Below, piece after piece: positions 51,938 through 60,641 of a DNA stretch of 64,000 bases. The stretch's first letter is position 1; each line of letters starts with the position of its first letter. Both the position numbers and the translations under genes were made by a program. The DNA comes from Ruegeria aquimaris (lineage in GTDB: Bacteria > Pseudomonadota > Alphaproteobacteria > Rhodobacterales > Rhodobacteraceae), in NCBI RefSeq assembly GCF_025751555.1, contig NZ_JAOWLB010000002.1:1-64000 (forward strand), read 5' to 3'. Below the pieces are notes generated by a model, which searched no databases, was not told the DNA's origin, and worked only from the letters and a program-made list of their open reading frames with translations.

Positions 51938-52498
51938 ATGCCGCGCAGCACAAGACTCTCCGCTGAACGCTGGGTCGAGATCGGGTTGGAGACCCTGGCG
52001 CAGCAAGGCTATGTGGCCCTGAAGGCCGATCAGCTGTCGCGGGCGCAGGGGATGACGCGCGGCAGTTTCTATTATCACTTCGAAAACGTGGCCGATTTCC
52101 ATGCCGCCGTGATCGCCCGCTGGAAACATGTGGCGACCAACCGGATCATCGCCGATCTGCAAGGCACGACCGATCCGCGCGCGGCGCTGAAAACCCTGTT
52201 TCACACCGCGTTCGGCCAGCCGGAAAGCCTGGAATGGCCGATACGGTTCTGGGCCGAAAGTGAGGCGCTGGCCCGCGACGCGGTCGACGAGATCGACGCC
52301 CGGCGCATCGGTTTTCTGACCGATCTTCTCCGCGTGATGGGTCACCCATCCCCGGTGGCCCGCCGCAAGGCGCACCTGATCTATGATTGCTATCTGGGCA
52401 GCAGCCTGCGCCACAGGCTGAACCCGACGGAGCTTGAGGGCGTGGTGACCGAACTTCTGACGCTGGCGGAAACGCGTGTCCCGCCCGGCCTGTCCTGA
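51938..52498 (+). CDS. TetR/AcrR-family transcriptional regulator
   Basis: This 186-aa repressor-type protein has an N-terminal helix-turn-helix (residues about 10-55: ..LETLAQQGYVALKADQLSRAQGMTRGSFYYHFENVADFHAAVI..). The helical ligand domain that follows is not family-specific. It is divergent from the PNPOx-like gene with two palindromes between them and probably represses both. The ligand is unknown. Confidence 0.9.
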   Translation: MPRSTRLSAERWVEIGLETLAQQGYVALKADQLSRAQGMTRGSFYYHFENVADFHAAVIARWKHVATNRIIADLQGTTDPRAALKTLFHTAFGQPESLEWPIRFWAESEALARDAVDEIDARRIGFLTDLLRVMGHPSPVARRKAHLIYDCYLGSSLRHRLNPTELEGVVTELLTLAETRVPPGLS

Positions 52499-52504
52499 CC
52501 CCCT

Positions 52505-53323
52505 CTATTCACCCAGCTTCGCGTGCACTTCGTCCAGGTCGATCTCGTCAATCGGCATCTTGTTGCCCGGGTTCTCGAAATCATACTTGAACAGGTCGAA
52601 ATCGCGCTTGTAGATTTCATAGACCAGATGTTTCGACAGATCGTCGAAATAGTCTTCGACCGGGTGCAGCCGTTTCGGCCCATGCCCCTCGCTCTCGTTG
52701 AAGCGCGGGATCTTGTCGAGCCTGACCTTGTGCGGCGTCTCGATATTGTCGAGCACCTCCTGCATGCCGTCGTTGAACGCCTCGGTCCAGAATATCTTGT
52801 CGTAGCGCCCGCCGTTGCAGATGAAGGTCGAGATATGGCCCGACATCGCCGACCAGTGAATGTCCGGGTCCATCGGGCGCCGCCAGCGGATGGTGTCGCG
52901 CGCAAACAGCAGAAACCGGCGGAAACTGGCGATCTGGTCGAACTCCTGCTTGCCATCGTCGCCGCCGACCTCGACCCCGTATTTGTAGACCAGCATCGGC
53001 ACCAGGTTGCCACGGTAGCGTTTGCCGTTGCGCTGAATGCCACAGATCTTGTCGAAGAATGAACTGAGGATACGTGTGTACGGGTTACGCACACAGGTGA
53101 AGGCATAGGATTTGTGGGCCTTCACATTGCGCTTGATCGGCCCCTGGCTGGCCTCGAGCGCCCATTTGTGCAGGCCCTGCTGGGCATCATGGATGTCGCC
53201 ATCGAAGAATGTGCCGTGATCCGAGTAATACATGATCTGCCCGATGGTCGAGCAGGCGCATTTCGGCACCACCCGATAGACCACACTTTCGCTTTCCGTC
53301 ATCCATGTGCCGGGGAAACCCAT
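52505..53323 (-). CDS. sulfotransferase family protein
   Basis: This 272-aa protein resembles carbohydrate sulfotransferases (sulfotransferase family 2). It has a PAPS 5'-phosphosulfate-binding loop ..YRVVPKCACSTIGQIMYY.. and a 3'-phosphate-binding ..AFTCVRNPYTRILSSFFDK... It should transfer sulfate to a glycan or other acceptor. The start at 53323 has AGGAGGC upstream. It diverges from the GT14/DUF5928 gene, suggesting work on the same surface polysaccharide; that is inference. Confidence 0.85.
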   Translation of the reverse strand: MGFPGTWMTESESVVYRVVPKCACSTIGQIMYYSDHGTFFDGDIHDAQQGLHKWALEASQGPIKRNVKAHKSYAFTCVRNPYTRILSSFFDKICGIQRNGKRYRGNLVPMLVYKYGVEVGGDDGKQEFDQIASFRRFLLFARDTIRWRRPMDPDIHWSAMSGHISTFICNGGRYDKIFWTEAFNDGMQEVLDNIETPHKVRLDKIPRFNESEGHGPKRLHPVEDYFDDLSKHLVYEIYKRDFDLFKYDFENPGNKMPIDEIDLDEVHAKLGE

Positions 53324-53469
53324 CTGCCTTGCCTCCTGTGCCACGTGTCGCCATAATCCGGGAACGGGCGTGTTTGCTCCAAAAAACCAAATTTACTCTG
53401 TTTATTCAATCGGTCTTCACCTTTATCAGGGTAAACAACGAGCAGAAACAGGGGTCGATCGTTTCCGAT

Positions 53470-55047
53470 ATGGCAAAAATCGCCTACATCCTTTTGTGCC
53501 ACAAGGACCCTGACGCGATCGTCATGCAGGCCGAGCGCCTGACGGCCGCGGGCGACTACATGTCGATCCATTTCGACGCCCGCGCCAGGCGCGCCGATTA
53601 TGACCGCATTCGCAGCGCCCTGGCGGACAACCCCAATGTCACCTTTGCCCGCCGCCGCATCAAATGCGGCTGGGGTGAATGGTCGCTGGTGCAGGCCACG
53701 CTGAACGCCATCGAGGCGGCGGTGGACGAGTTTCCGCGCGCCACCCATTTCTACATGCTGTCGGGCGACTGCATGGCGATCAAGACCGCCGAATACGCGC
53801 ACCGCTTTCTGGATGCACACGACCGGGACTATATCGAAAGCTTCGACTATTTCGAAAGTGACTGGATCAAGACCGGCTGGAAGGAAGAGCGGCTGATTTA
53901 CCGCCACTGGTTCAACGAACGGACGCAGAAGAAACGCTTCTACGCCATGTTCGAAGCTCAGAAACGGCTTGGCCTCACCCGCGAGATTCCATCAGACATC
54001 CAGATCATGATCGGCAGCCAGTGGTGGTGCCTGCGTCGCCGCACCATCGAATGGATCCTGGATTTCACCCGCAGCCGCCGCGACGTCATGCGGTTTTTCG
54101 CCAGCACCTGGATCCCGGACGAGACATTCTTTCAGACCCTGGTCCGGCACCTGATCCCCGAGTATGAGATCGAGACCCGTACGCTGACCTTCCTGATGTT
54201 TTCGGACTATGGAATGCCGGTGACCTTCTACAACGACCATTATGACCTCCTGCTGAGCCAGGATTTCCTGTTCGCCCGCAAGATCAGCCCCGAAGCAAAG
54301 GAGCTCAAGGCGCGTCTTGGCCGTCTCTACGCGACCCACAATGTCGATTTCCAGATCTCGAACGAGGGCAGAAACCTGTTCAAGTTCCTGACCGGTCGCG
54401 GCCGAATCGGGCGACGGTTCGCCATGCGGTTCTGGGAAACCGAAAGCTCGCTGGGCCGCGAGCGTGAACTGATGATCGTGGTATGCAAGAAATGGCACGT
54501 GGCCAAGCGGCTGCTGGAACGGATCCGGCAGGTCATGAACGTGCCGACCATCGAATACCTCTTCAGCGAAGAAAGCGCGCCCCTGCCCGATCTGGGTGGC
54601 ATTCAGGCGACGCTGGAGAAACGGACCCGGCACCGCCGCGCCCTGATGCGGATGCTGTTTGAGTATTTCGAGACGGATCGTCTTGTCATCTGTCTCGACC
54701 CGTCAAATCTGGACCTGATGCACGACTTCTTTTCCGACAGGTCGGTCACCCGGATGCTGGAGATCGAATGCCAGTTCACCGACGATTATCTGATCGGTCA
54801 TGCCTATCGCGTGGGCCTGGCCGGTGAACGCACGCCCAAGGCAACGCTGGAACGGCTGTTGCCCACGATCCGCAACGAGATGACTTACGAGTCAGACCGG
54901 ATTCGCGACGCGGGATTTGCGCGCTATGGCCGCATCCACCAGACCTCGACCCCCGAGGACAATGCCGACAAGCTGGCCGAGTTTCTGTCGATCCCCTGGG
55001 ATCAGGCGCTTCGGATCATGCAGAACGACCACATGTTCGCCGACTGA
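53470..55047 (+). CDS. GT14 beta-1,6-N-acetylglucosaminyltransferase-like protein with DUF5928 domain
   Basis: The N-terminal half (residues about 1-270) resembles core-2/I-branching glycosyltransferases of GT14: MAKIAYILLCHKDPDAIVMQAERL, ..YMSIHFDARA.., ..RRIKCGWGEWSLVQATLNAIEAA.., ..FYMLSGDCMAIKTAEY.. and ..GSQWWCLRRRTIEWIL... The second half (about 300-525) is the DUF5928 domain. The first catalytic Asp/Glu context is visible in WIPDETFFQTL. No signal or membrane segment is seen. The ATG at 53470 starts the conserved sequence; longer frames upstream are out of context. Confidence 0.82.
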   Translation: MAKIAYILLCHKDPDAIVMQAERLTAAGDYMSIHFDARARRADYDRIRSALADNPNVTFARRRIKCGWGEWSLVQATLNAIEAAVDEFPRATHFYMLSGDCMAIKTAEYAHRFLDAHDRDYIESFDYFESDWIKTGWKEERLIYRHWFNERTQKKRFYAMFEAQKRLGLTREIPSDIQIMIGSQWWCLRRRTIEWILDFTRSRRDVMRFFASTWIPDETFFQTLVRHLIPEYEIETRTLTFLMFSDYGMPVTFYNDHYDLLLSQDFLFARKISPEAKELKARLGRLYATHNVDFQISNEGRNLFKFLTGRGRIGRRFAMRFWETESSLGRERELMIVVCKKWHVAKRLLERIRQVMNVPTIEYLFSEESAPLPDLGGIQATLEKRTRHRRALMRMLFEYFETDRLVICLDPSNLDLMHDFFSDRSVTRMLEIECQFTDDYLIGHAYRVGLAGERTPKATLERLLPTIRNEMTYESDRIRDAGFARYGRIHQTSTPEDNADKLAEFLSIPWDQALRIMQNDHMFAD

Positions 55048-55055
55048 TCCGGCCT

Positions 55056-55484
55056 TCAACGGATGCCGTTGGCCGCCTGAACCTCCCGGACATAGGCCAC
55101 GATCATCGTCACATCGCCCCGGCTCAGCCCCTCGACCGGCGGCATGTCGCCAAAGGGCCAGTGATGCGCGCGCACACCCAGAGTGACCGCACGATGGAAC
55201 GACTCGTCGGCATGGTGCGACGGTTCATAGATCTTGTGGATCAGCGGTGGCGCAATGCCCTGCTGGCCAGCGGCATTGGCACCATGACAGGTTGCGCACT
55301 TGGCCTGGAACAGGCGCTCTCCGATCCGGCCGTTCTCGGACAGGCTGTCCGGCACGGTTACGGCCGCCAATGCAGCGCCCGCCGCCGGAGCGGCGGCATC
55401 CTCCTGCCCCTGGGGGCGGACCCAAATGGCATAGGCCCCGGCCAGAACGGCCAACACCACAAAGAAAAGTACTGCACGTTTCAT
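55056..55484 (-). CDS. membrane-anchored or periplasmic c-type cytochrome
   Basis: This 142-aa monoheme cytochrome c has an uncleaved or cleavable N-terminal helix (residues about 4-22). Residues 60-142 form the heme domain, with CATCHG for heme attachment and GDMPPVEGLS supplying the sixth-ligand Met. It should transfer electrons in the periplasm; the partner is not clear. It is convergent with the GT14/DUF5928 gene and separate from the operon upstream by 70 bases. Confidence 0.9.
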   Translation of the reverse strand: MKRAVLFFVVLAVLAGAYAIWVRPQGQEDAAAPAAGAALAAVTVPDSLSENGRIGERLFQAKCATCHGANAAGQQGIAPPLIHKIYEPSHHADESFHRAVTLGVRAHHWPFGDMPPVEGLSRGDVTMIVAYVREVQAANGIR

Positions 55485-55553
55485 CGGTCGCTCCTGTGCC
55501 TACGATGTGCCCGGTCTGGGGGTTACAGCAGGGGTAAGGTCAAGCGCGAAAAT

Positions 55554-56198
55554 CTATTTCGACTTCCAGCTGTCGAGCCAACGCCGGAACCGACCGCGGC
55601 GTTCCTCGATCGCCTCGCCGGCGGCATAGAGACTGTCTTCGACATCCTCGATCACTGGGTCGATGCGCGCCTCGCGGAACCGGCGCCAGCGCACCCAGAT
55701 CGCCCAGAACAGCGCCGCCAACAGGGTAAGGACAATTATGTTGAACCAGGGGATCAGGCGCACGTCGGGCCCCTCCACCGGCTTGATCGCCACCGCGTTG
55801 GGAAAGATCGACAGAAATTCGTTGCGCCAGCCATAATGGGTCACCGCCACCCATTCGGGTTTGTCCTTGGACGAGATCGCGTCATTCGCCTCGGTATAGA
55901 GATTGGCGGTGTCGAACTTGAAGTAGGGCGGCCAGCTCCAGCTGGTATCCTCGTTGCGATAGACACGCGGGCGGCCTTCGGGCGTCACCCCCTGAATGAA
56001 CTGCACATCGCGGTTGATGATGTTCACTGACTGGTCGTCGGGCCGCGACCAGAAGATTCGGGTCCAGTCGTTCAGCTCCTGCCGTTCCTCATAGGTATTG
56101 ACGATGCGCACGATGTCGCGCTGCGGCAGGGTATAGTGCAGGAAGGCGGCGACGCTGAGCCAGAACAGCCCGATGATCACCCATTTGACATAGCGCAT
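55554..56198 (-). CDS. DUF1523 family membrane-anchored protein
   Basis: This 214-aa protein has an N-terminal membrane helix (residues about 6-25), a soluble, presumably periplasmic middle and a second helix (..FNIIVLTLLAALFWAIWV..) followed by a basic cytoplasmic tail. The middle contains ..LPQRDIVRIVNTYEERQE.. and ..DTANLYTEANDAISSKDKPEWVAVTHYGWRNEFLSIFPNAV.., the DUF1523 signature. Function is unknown; the family is found in Rhodobacterales. It is the last gene of the cluster with an AAA+ ATPase and is 10 bases after the small membrane gene. Confidence 0.85.
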   Translation of the reverse strand: MRYVKWVIIGLFWLSVAAFLHYTLPQRDIVRIVNTYEERQELNDWTRIFWSRPDDQSVNIINRDVQFIQGVTPEGRPRVYRNEDTSWSWPPYFKFDTANLYTEANDAISSKDKPEWVAVTHYGWRNEFLSIFPNAVAIKPVEGPDVRLIPWFNIIVLTLLAALFWAIWVRWRRFREARIDPVIEDVEDSLYAAGEAIEERRGRFRRWLDSWKSK

Positions 56199-56208
56199 GG
56201 CCAGGTCC

Positions 56209-56475
56209 TCACTTGAAATTCACGATATAGATCAGCACTGCGATCAATACCCAGGGGACAAAGTACACCCCCAGGATCAGCTTGCGCCGGAACGATCCGT
56301 CATAGGCCCTGAGACCGCGTTCGACAAAGGCCTCCTTGTCGCCCGTCTTGCCCTTTTCCTCCCACCAGCGCTTCAGCTTGCCGCGCCGCACCGCCCGGGA
56401 ATAGAGCGACAGGCCGACATAGGCCACCGTCTGCACCACCAGCAGGACAACGACAAGTCTGAGAAGTCCGATCAC
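56209..56475 (-). CDS. small two-pass membrane protein of the AAA+ cluster
   Basis: This 88-aa protein has two hydrophobic helices (residues about 2-22 and 66-85) around a basic loop ..RRGKLKRWWEEKGKTGDKEAFVERGLRAYDGSFRRKL... It starts at GTG 56475, with GGAGG about nine bases upstream. The stop of DUF6638 is at 56477, one base away, so translation is coupled. No domain is recognised. Its position between DUF6638 and DUF1523 suggests it is part of the same complex. Confidence 0.78.
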   Translation of the reverse strand: MIGLLRLVVVLLVVQTVAYVGLSLYSRAVRRGKLKRWWEEKGKTGDKEAFVERGLRAYDGSFRRKLILGVYFVPWVLIAVLIYIVNFK

Positions 56476-56476
56476 C

Positions 56477-57826
56477 CTATCGCCTCCGTATTGCGCCCCA
56501 GGGGCCGACCCGTTCGATCAGGCGTTCATCCGCCTGCGCGGGGCTTTGTGCTCCGCTCATGTCCGGCTCGTGCCCGAACAATGCCGCCCGCGCGCCTGCC
56601 TTGTCCACCTGATACTCGCGCGCGAGGAAATCGGCAACAAAGGCCCGTTTGGCCTCGGGCCAGGTCGCATAGAGGCGATAGAACAGCTCCTTGTGACAGA
56701 TGAAGAGCTGGCGCGCATCCAGCGGCGCCAGTTCCGCCAGCAACATGTTGACCAGGTCGCGGTCGGGCGTATCGGCGGCCCGCAGGCCATAGAAATAGGC
56801 CGGATGATCCGCCGAAATACGCGGCCAGTCGCCGCCGTTCTCGGCCCAGCGCGCCAGTTGCGCCAGCCCGTGATACTCATCCGGCAGCCGGTCGGCATGC
56901 ATCCGCGCCAGCCTCCGCATATCGCCCCGGTCCAGCCCCGCCGGGTTCAGCCCGGCCCCCGCGGCGGTGTCGATGACGATGAAATCCATCTTCTGCCGCA
57001 GCACCGCCGCAGCATCCATGCCGCGCGCCCGCACGATGGGTTCGGCCAGCTTGTTGAAATCGAGGAACTTGGCAATCCGGTTGCGTTCGCCGAGGTCCAG
57101 CACGTATTTCACCGGCATCTCTTCGCGGGGCTTTTCGCCCACGCAGATCATCGCCGGGTGTTCCACATCGGGGAACAGGTAGAGCCCGCCGAAATGCGCC
57201 GTCCAGAAATTGCGCTGCTCATGCGCCTTGTGGCTCAGATGCACGGGGTTGCGGCTGATATCGCCGGTCTGTTTCGAAATCCCGATCATCTCGGCGATCA
57301 GCACATCGTCGAACCAGGCGTCGTTTTCGGTCTTGAACCGTTCGATCATGGCGGCCAGCTTGTCCGCGTTCTTCAGCGTGCCGCCGACGGTGTCGGCCTC
57401 GATCTCGATCTTGCGCAGGGTGAAAAGATCGGCCGGCGAGCGCAGCTTGAAGACCGAGTTCACCAGCTCTCCCGCCACCGCATCGGTGGCGGTAAGGGCA
57501 AACAGCTGCGCCTCGTTCGCCTCGATGAACTCGCGCAGGATCGGGCGCGAGGTCGAGAATTTCACGTTCAACAGCGGCGCGCGCTTCTGCTCGGGCGTCA
57601 GCAGGATGAACTGCCGGTTGACCCCGTTGGGGTTGAGGTAGAGCGGATCACCCAGCTCGTCCCCGATCTCGGGCGAATAGCCCGAGATGTCGATGTGGAA
57701 ATCGGTAAGCGCCGTGGTCTTGCCCGCCAGATGCTGGAGCGCGCGATTATACCGCTCCACCAGCGCCGCGCTGGAGATATGGACAAGATTGCCGAACATC
57801 AGGCCGGATTGGATGAGGCGGATCAT
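56477..57826 (-). CDS. DUF6638 family protein
   Basis: This 449-aa soluble protein contains ..LVHISSAALVERYNRALQHLAGK.. at its start, ..DFHIDISGYSPEIGDELGDPLYLNP.., ..PAMICVGEKPREEMPVKYVLDLGERN.. and ..IDTAAGAGLNPAGLDRGDMRRLAR... No catalytic motif is evident. The family is alphaproteobacterial with unknown function. The ATG overlaps the stop of the low-GC AbiC-like gene (ATGA). In strains without that gene I would expect it to follow the AAA+ ATPase directly. Confidence 0.78.
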   Translation of the reverse strand: MIRLIQSGLMFGNLVHISSAALVERYNRALQHLAGKTTALTDFHIDISGYSPEIGDELGDPLYLNPNGVNRQFILLTPEQKRAPLLNVKFSTSRPILREFIEANEAQLFALTATDAVAGELVNSVFKLRSPADLFTLRKIEIEADTVGGTLKNADKLAAMIERFKTENDAWFDDVLIAEMIGISKQTGDISRNPVHLSHKAHEQRNFWTAHFGGLYLFPDVEHPAMICVGEKPREEMPVKYVLDLGERNRIAKFLDFNKLAEPIVRARGMDAAAVLRQKMDFIVIDTAAGAGLNPAGLDRGDMRRLARMHADRLPDEYHGLAQLARWAENGGDWPRISADHPAYFYGLRAADTPDRDLVNMLLAELAPLDARQLFICHKELFYRLYATWPEAKRAFVADFLAREYQVDKAGARAALFGHEPDMSGAQSPAQADERLIERVGPWGAIRRR

Positions 57827-58641
57827 ATTGCCTCTCTTTCCGAAGTGTCTTCTCTGCCGAACGCAGTTGCTGGAACAAGCTTCTCGTGCTTTGGGTCAAG
57901 CAATTTTTCCACAGGCAAGTTGTCAAACAGCTCGAACTCGACAACATACTTTATCATCTTCTCCCCTTTTGGATGGAGGCAGTTATAAAACAACAATAGA
58001 AGCTCGTGATCCGAAAGCATCGCTCTCAGAAGTTTTCCGTGCCGTTCCTGCGATTGAGGATTCTCGGAGACAGCGCGCAATGAATTATACAGAAACCTAA
58101 AATAGTGCCCGAACTCGTGACTATACTTCGTCCAAAATTCTTCGTTTATTCTCTCCAGGTTACTTTGGCTACTCCGCTTTTCGTATAGCTTTACCAAACG
58201 CTCATAATAAATCTTAATACAATCTCGACCTTTTGCGGTGACTTGCCCATTTGCGTTTATGATATCAATAGATTCGACGATACTATTCAGTGTTGCTAAC
58301 AGCTCAAAGAAAGATACTTCAAAACGCTGCGCCAACATGTTTTCGTTAGTCTTTGCGAACTCATCCTTTTGCTCGGATAAAACCCTTCGTTGCTCAGACA
58401 ATTCCTGACTCTGCAACCAAACAGTCACAATAATCCAAACAAAAGCGAGCGCTCCAGCGAAACCTGCGAGCGTATCTCCAACCTCGTTTGGTCGTGCAGC
58501 CAAAAAGATTGAGAACTTTGTTTGGCAGACGCCTTCGCTACTGCAATCAACTTGTGAACCGATCCAAAGCGCAAATAGAAACAAGGTTAGAGTTGCAAGA
58601 ACACCCCAGAACACCGGATGCAAGCACAGGCGCTTACCCAT
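57823..58641 (-). CDS. AbiC-like putative phage abortive infection protein, embedded in the AAA+ operon
   Basis: This 272-aa membrane protein resembles the putative AbiC abortive-infection family (Pfam putAbiC). It has two N-terminal helices (residues about 9-30 and 55-80), then a coiled coil (..ELSEQRRVLSEQKDEFAKTNENMLAQ..). The core has ..FFELLATLNSIVESI.., ..HYFRFLYNSLRAV.., and ..LRAMLSDHELLLLFYNCLHPKGEKM.. near the C-terminus, all typical. Two sampled 60-base stretches are 37% and 35% GC, far below the neighbours. Its ATG overlaps the end of the ATPase gene by 8 bases, and its stop overlaps the DUF6638 start. It is probably a horizontally acquired anti-phage gene expressed from the host operon. 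Confidence 0.83.
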   Translation of the reverse strand: MGKRLCLHPVFWGVLATLTLFLFALWIGSQVDCSSEGVCQTKFSIFLAARPNEVGDTLAGFAGALAFVWIIVTVWLQSQELSEQRRVLSEQKDEFAKTNENMLAQRFEVSFFELLATLNSIVESIDIINANGQVTAKGRDCIKIYYERLVKLYEKRSSQSNLERINEEFWTKYSHEFGHYFRFLYNSLRAVSENPQSQERHGKLLRAMLSDHELLLLFYNCLHPKGEKMIKYVVEFELFDNLPVEKLLDPKHEKLVPATAFGREDTSEREAI

Positions 58642-60574
58642 CCTTCCCCTCCAGATACCGTTTCTTCGCCGCGTCCATCCGGCCCATCTCGCGCACCATG
58701 CCGTCGATCGCCACCTCGTCGGACTTGTCGGCATAGCGGAACTCTGAATCCGCATAGCGGTTAATCTCTTGCACCACCATCTCGACCGTGATGGGCTGGC
58801 GCAGCTCTTCGATCATCGCCAGCTTGGTGTCATAGTCGCGGAACAGGAAAAGGTCGGGATTTTCCATCCATTCATCGGGCAGTTCGAAATCCATCGCGCG
58901 GACCTTGACCGCGTCGGTGATGTTCTTGATCGCGCGACCGGTGAAGCGTTCGTCGGCCTCCTGTATCCCTTTCAGATAGGTCCCCAACTTGGCGATGGTG
59001 TCGAGCGGGCCGACCTGCGCCCCCACCCGTTCCCACACCTGCGCCAGCCCGGCCTCGTGCGGGCGGCCATGGGCGGCGAAACTGGCGGCCACCGCGCGCT
59101 TGATCTCTTGCGCGGCATAGAGGTCATGCTCGCCCAGCGGGATATCGTGACGCTTGCCCAAGAGCAGGGCCAGGATGTCGATGTAATCCTCGCGCGTCTG
59201 CGGCCCGTCGACCAGGAACCGCGCCCCCGCCCGCTGGCGCAGGGCGTCGTCGACATTCTCGGGATAGTTCGAGAACATGCCAAAGGTGCAATTGCCGCGC
59301 ACCACGGTATTGGCGCCGGCAAAGGCCTCCATGAACACCGCCGTCACCTCCTGCTGGCCCGCGCTCGACTGGCGGTCGCCGCGCTTGCCCGCGATCTGGT
59401 CGATATCGTCGATGGTGCCGAACCCGATCACGCCGGGGTCGAGCACGTTCTGGACAAAGGCCTTGGCGTTCTGGCCCGACTTGCCCTGATAGCTGTCGAT
59501 ATTGTCGATGCCAAAGTTCTGATAGCGGAACGGATAGCCCGCGTTGCGGCAGTATTCGTCGATCAACCCCGCCATCATCTGGATCAGCGTTGTCTTGCCG
59601 GTGCCTGGCTTGCCATCGCCCATGAAGGTGAAGATGAAGCCGCCGAGTTCCGCAAACGGGTTCAGGCGGCGCTCGAAATCATAGGCCATCAGCATTTTCG
59701 ACAGCTTCATGGCCTGGTATTTGGCGATATGGTTGCCGACCACCTCGTTCGGTTTCTTGAACGTCATGGTCAGCTTGGTCGAGCGCGCCTTGGCCGCGGG
59801 GGTAAAGCCTCGCAGGGTCAGGTCATCGGCCTCGACATGCCAAGCGGCACCGGTGAAGGGGGCCAGATGTCCGGCGCCTTGTGCGCGCGCGGCGGCCTTG
59901 GCCATCAGCTGTTCGGCAAAACCGGCGGTAGCGGCGATCAGCTGCGCGTCGTCGCCCGCGAACTGCTCCAGCTTCTGGTCCAGATCCCATAGCGCGCCGT
60001 GGATCGCCAGTTGCGCGTTGTCGGTCAGAAACTCCTCGACCTCGCCCACCTCGACCGAGGTTGCGCCCAGATGCGGCGACAACAGATAGGCCAGCGAGTT
60101 TCCGAACACATGGGAGACTACCAGCGCCTCGGCGGTCAGCAATTCGGTGAACTCGCCCTTGCGCGCCGCAGGCAGGTCGCCCGCCAGATTGGCGCGTTTC
60201 AGATCGCCCAGCGGCGTGCGCTCGCCATAGCCCTCTCCCATGGCCAATGCGATCGCCAGCGCCCGGCGGATCGCCTGCGCCACGGTGGCCTGTAGCGGCG
60301 AGACCAGCGTGTCGCCGTCATCCGCCGCCTCGATCCGCTCGCGCAGATGCACCCCGTCGGGCCGGGCGGTGCGCCGCGTCACCAGACCGGGCGTGGTCGA
60401 ACGGAACCGCCGCGCTGCAGGGATGCCGGGCGAGCGCTCCTCCGCCCTGGCGGGCGTCCTCGCCTGCGCCACGCGCGGCGCATGATCGAACCCGTCCAGC
60501 AGCGCGGTGGCCGCCGGGTAATGCGCGCGGATCGCCTCTTCGCGCAGTTCCATCTGGTCGGATGTCAGGCTCAT
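58634..60574 (-). CDS. AAA+ family ATPase
   Basis: This 646-aa ATPase has an N-terminal region of about 300 residues without a recognised domain. A AAA+ module follows, with Walker A in GDGKPGTGKTTLIQM, Walker B in GFGTIDDIDQIAG, a sensor-1-type Asn in MFSNYPENVDDALRQRAG and arginine-finger candidates just after. A helical C-terminal region includes ..DERFTGRAIKNITDAVKVRA... The architecture resembles AAA+ disassembly or activation ATPases, but I cannot name a subfamily. It is preceded by copy 4 of the intergenic repeat and followed at once by the AbiC-like gene. Confidence 0.85.
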   Translation of the reverse strand: MSLTSDQMELREEAIRAHYPAATALLDGFDHAPRVAQARTPARAEERSPGIPAARRFRSTTPGLVTRRTARPDGVHLRERIEAADDGDTLVSPLQATVAQAIRRALAIALAMGEGYGERTPLGDLKRANLAGDLPAARKGEFTELLTAEALVVSHVFGNSLAYLLSPHLGATSVEVGEVEEFLTDNAQLAIHGALWDLDQKLEQFAGDDAQLIAATAGFAEQLMAKAAARAQGAGHLAPFTGAAWHVEADDLTLRGFTPAAKARSTKLTMTFKKPNEVVGNHIAKYQAMKLSKMLMAYDFERRLNPFAELGGFIFTFMGDGKPGTGKTTLIQMMAGLIDEYCRNAGYPFRYQNFGIDNIDSYQGKSGQNAKAFVQNVLDPGVIGFGTIDDIDQIAGKRGDRQSSAGQQEVTAVFMEAFAGANTVVRGNCTFGMFSNYPENVDDALRQRAGARFLVDGPQTREDYIDILALLLGKRHDIPLGEHDLYAAQEIKRAVAASFAAHGRPHEAGLAQVWERVGAQVGPLDTIAKLGTYLKGIQEADERFTGRAIKNITDAVKVRAMDFELPDEWMENPDLFLFRDYDTKLAMIEELRQPITVEMVVQEINRYADSEFRYADKSDEVAIDGMVREMGRMDAAKKRYLEGKDG

Positions 60575-60590
60575 GTCGCAGTGCCCCTGT

Positions 60591-60622
60591 CTTCACTTTG
60601 CTCAAAATACTCCCGCCGGAGG
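60591..60622 (-). repeat. roseobacter intergenic repeat, copy 4
   Basis: Minus strand: CCTCC-GGC-GGGAG-TATTTTGAGCAAAGTGAAG. It sits inside the leftward operon, between the 372-aa gene and the AAA+ ATPase gene, in terminator orientation. It may lower expression of the downstream half of the operon. Confidence 0.75.
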
Positions 60623-60641
60623 CTTGGCCCGGCAGGGCCAA

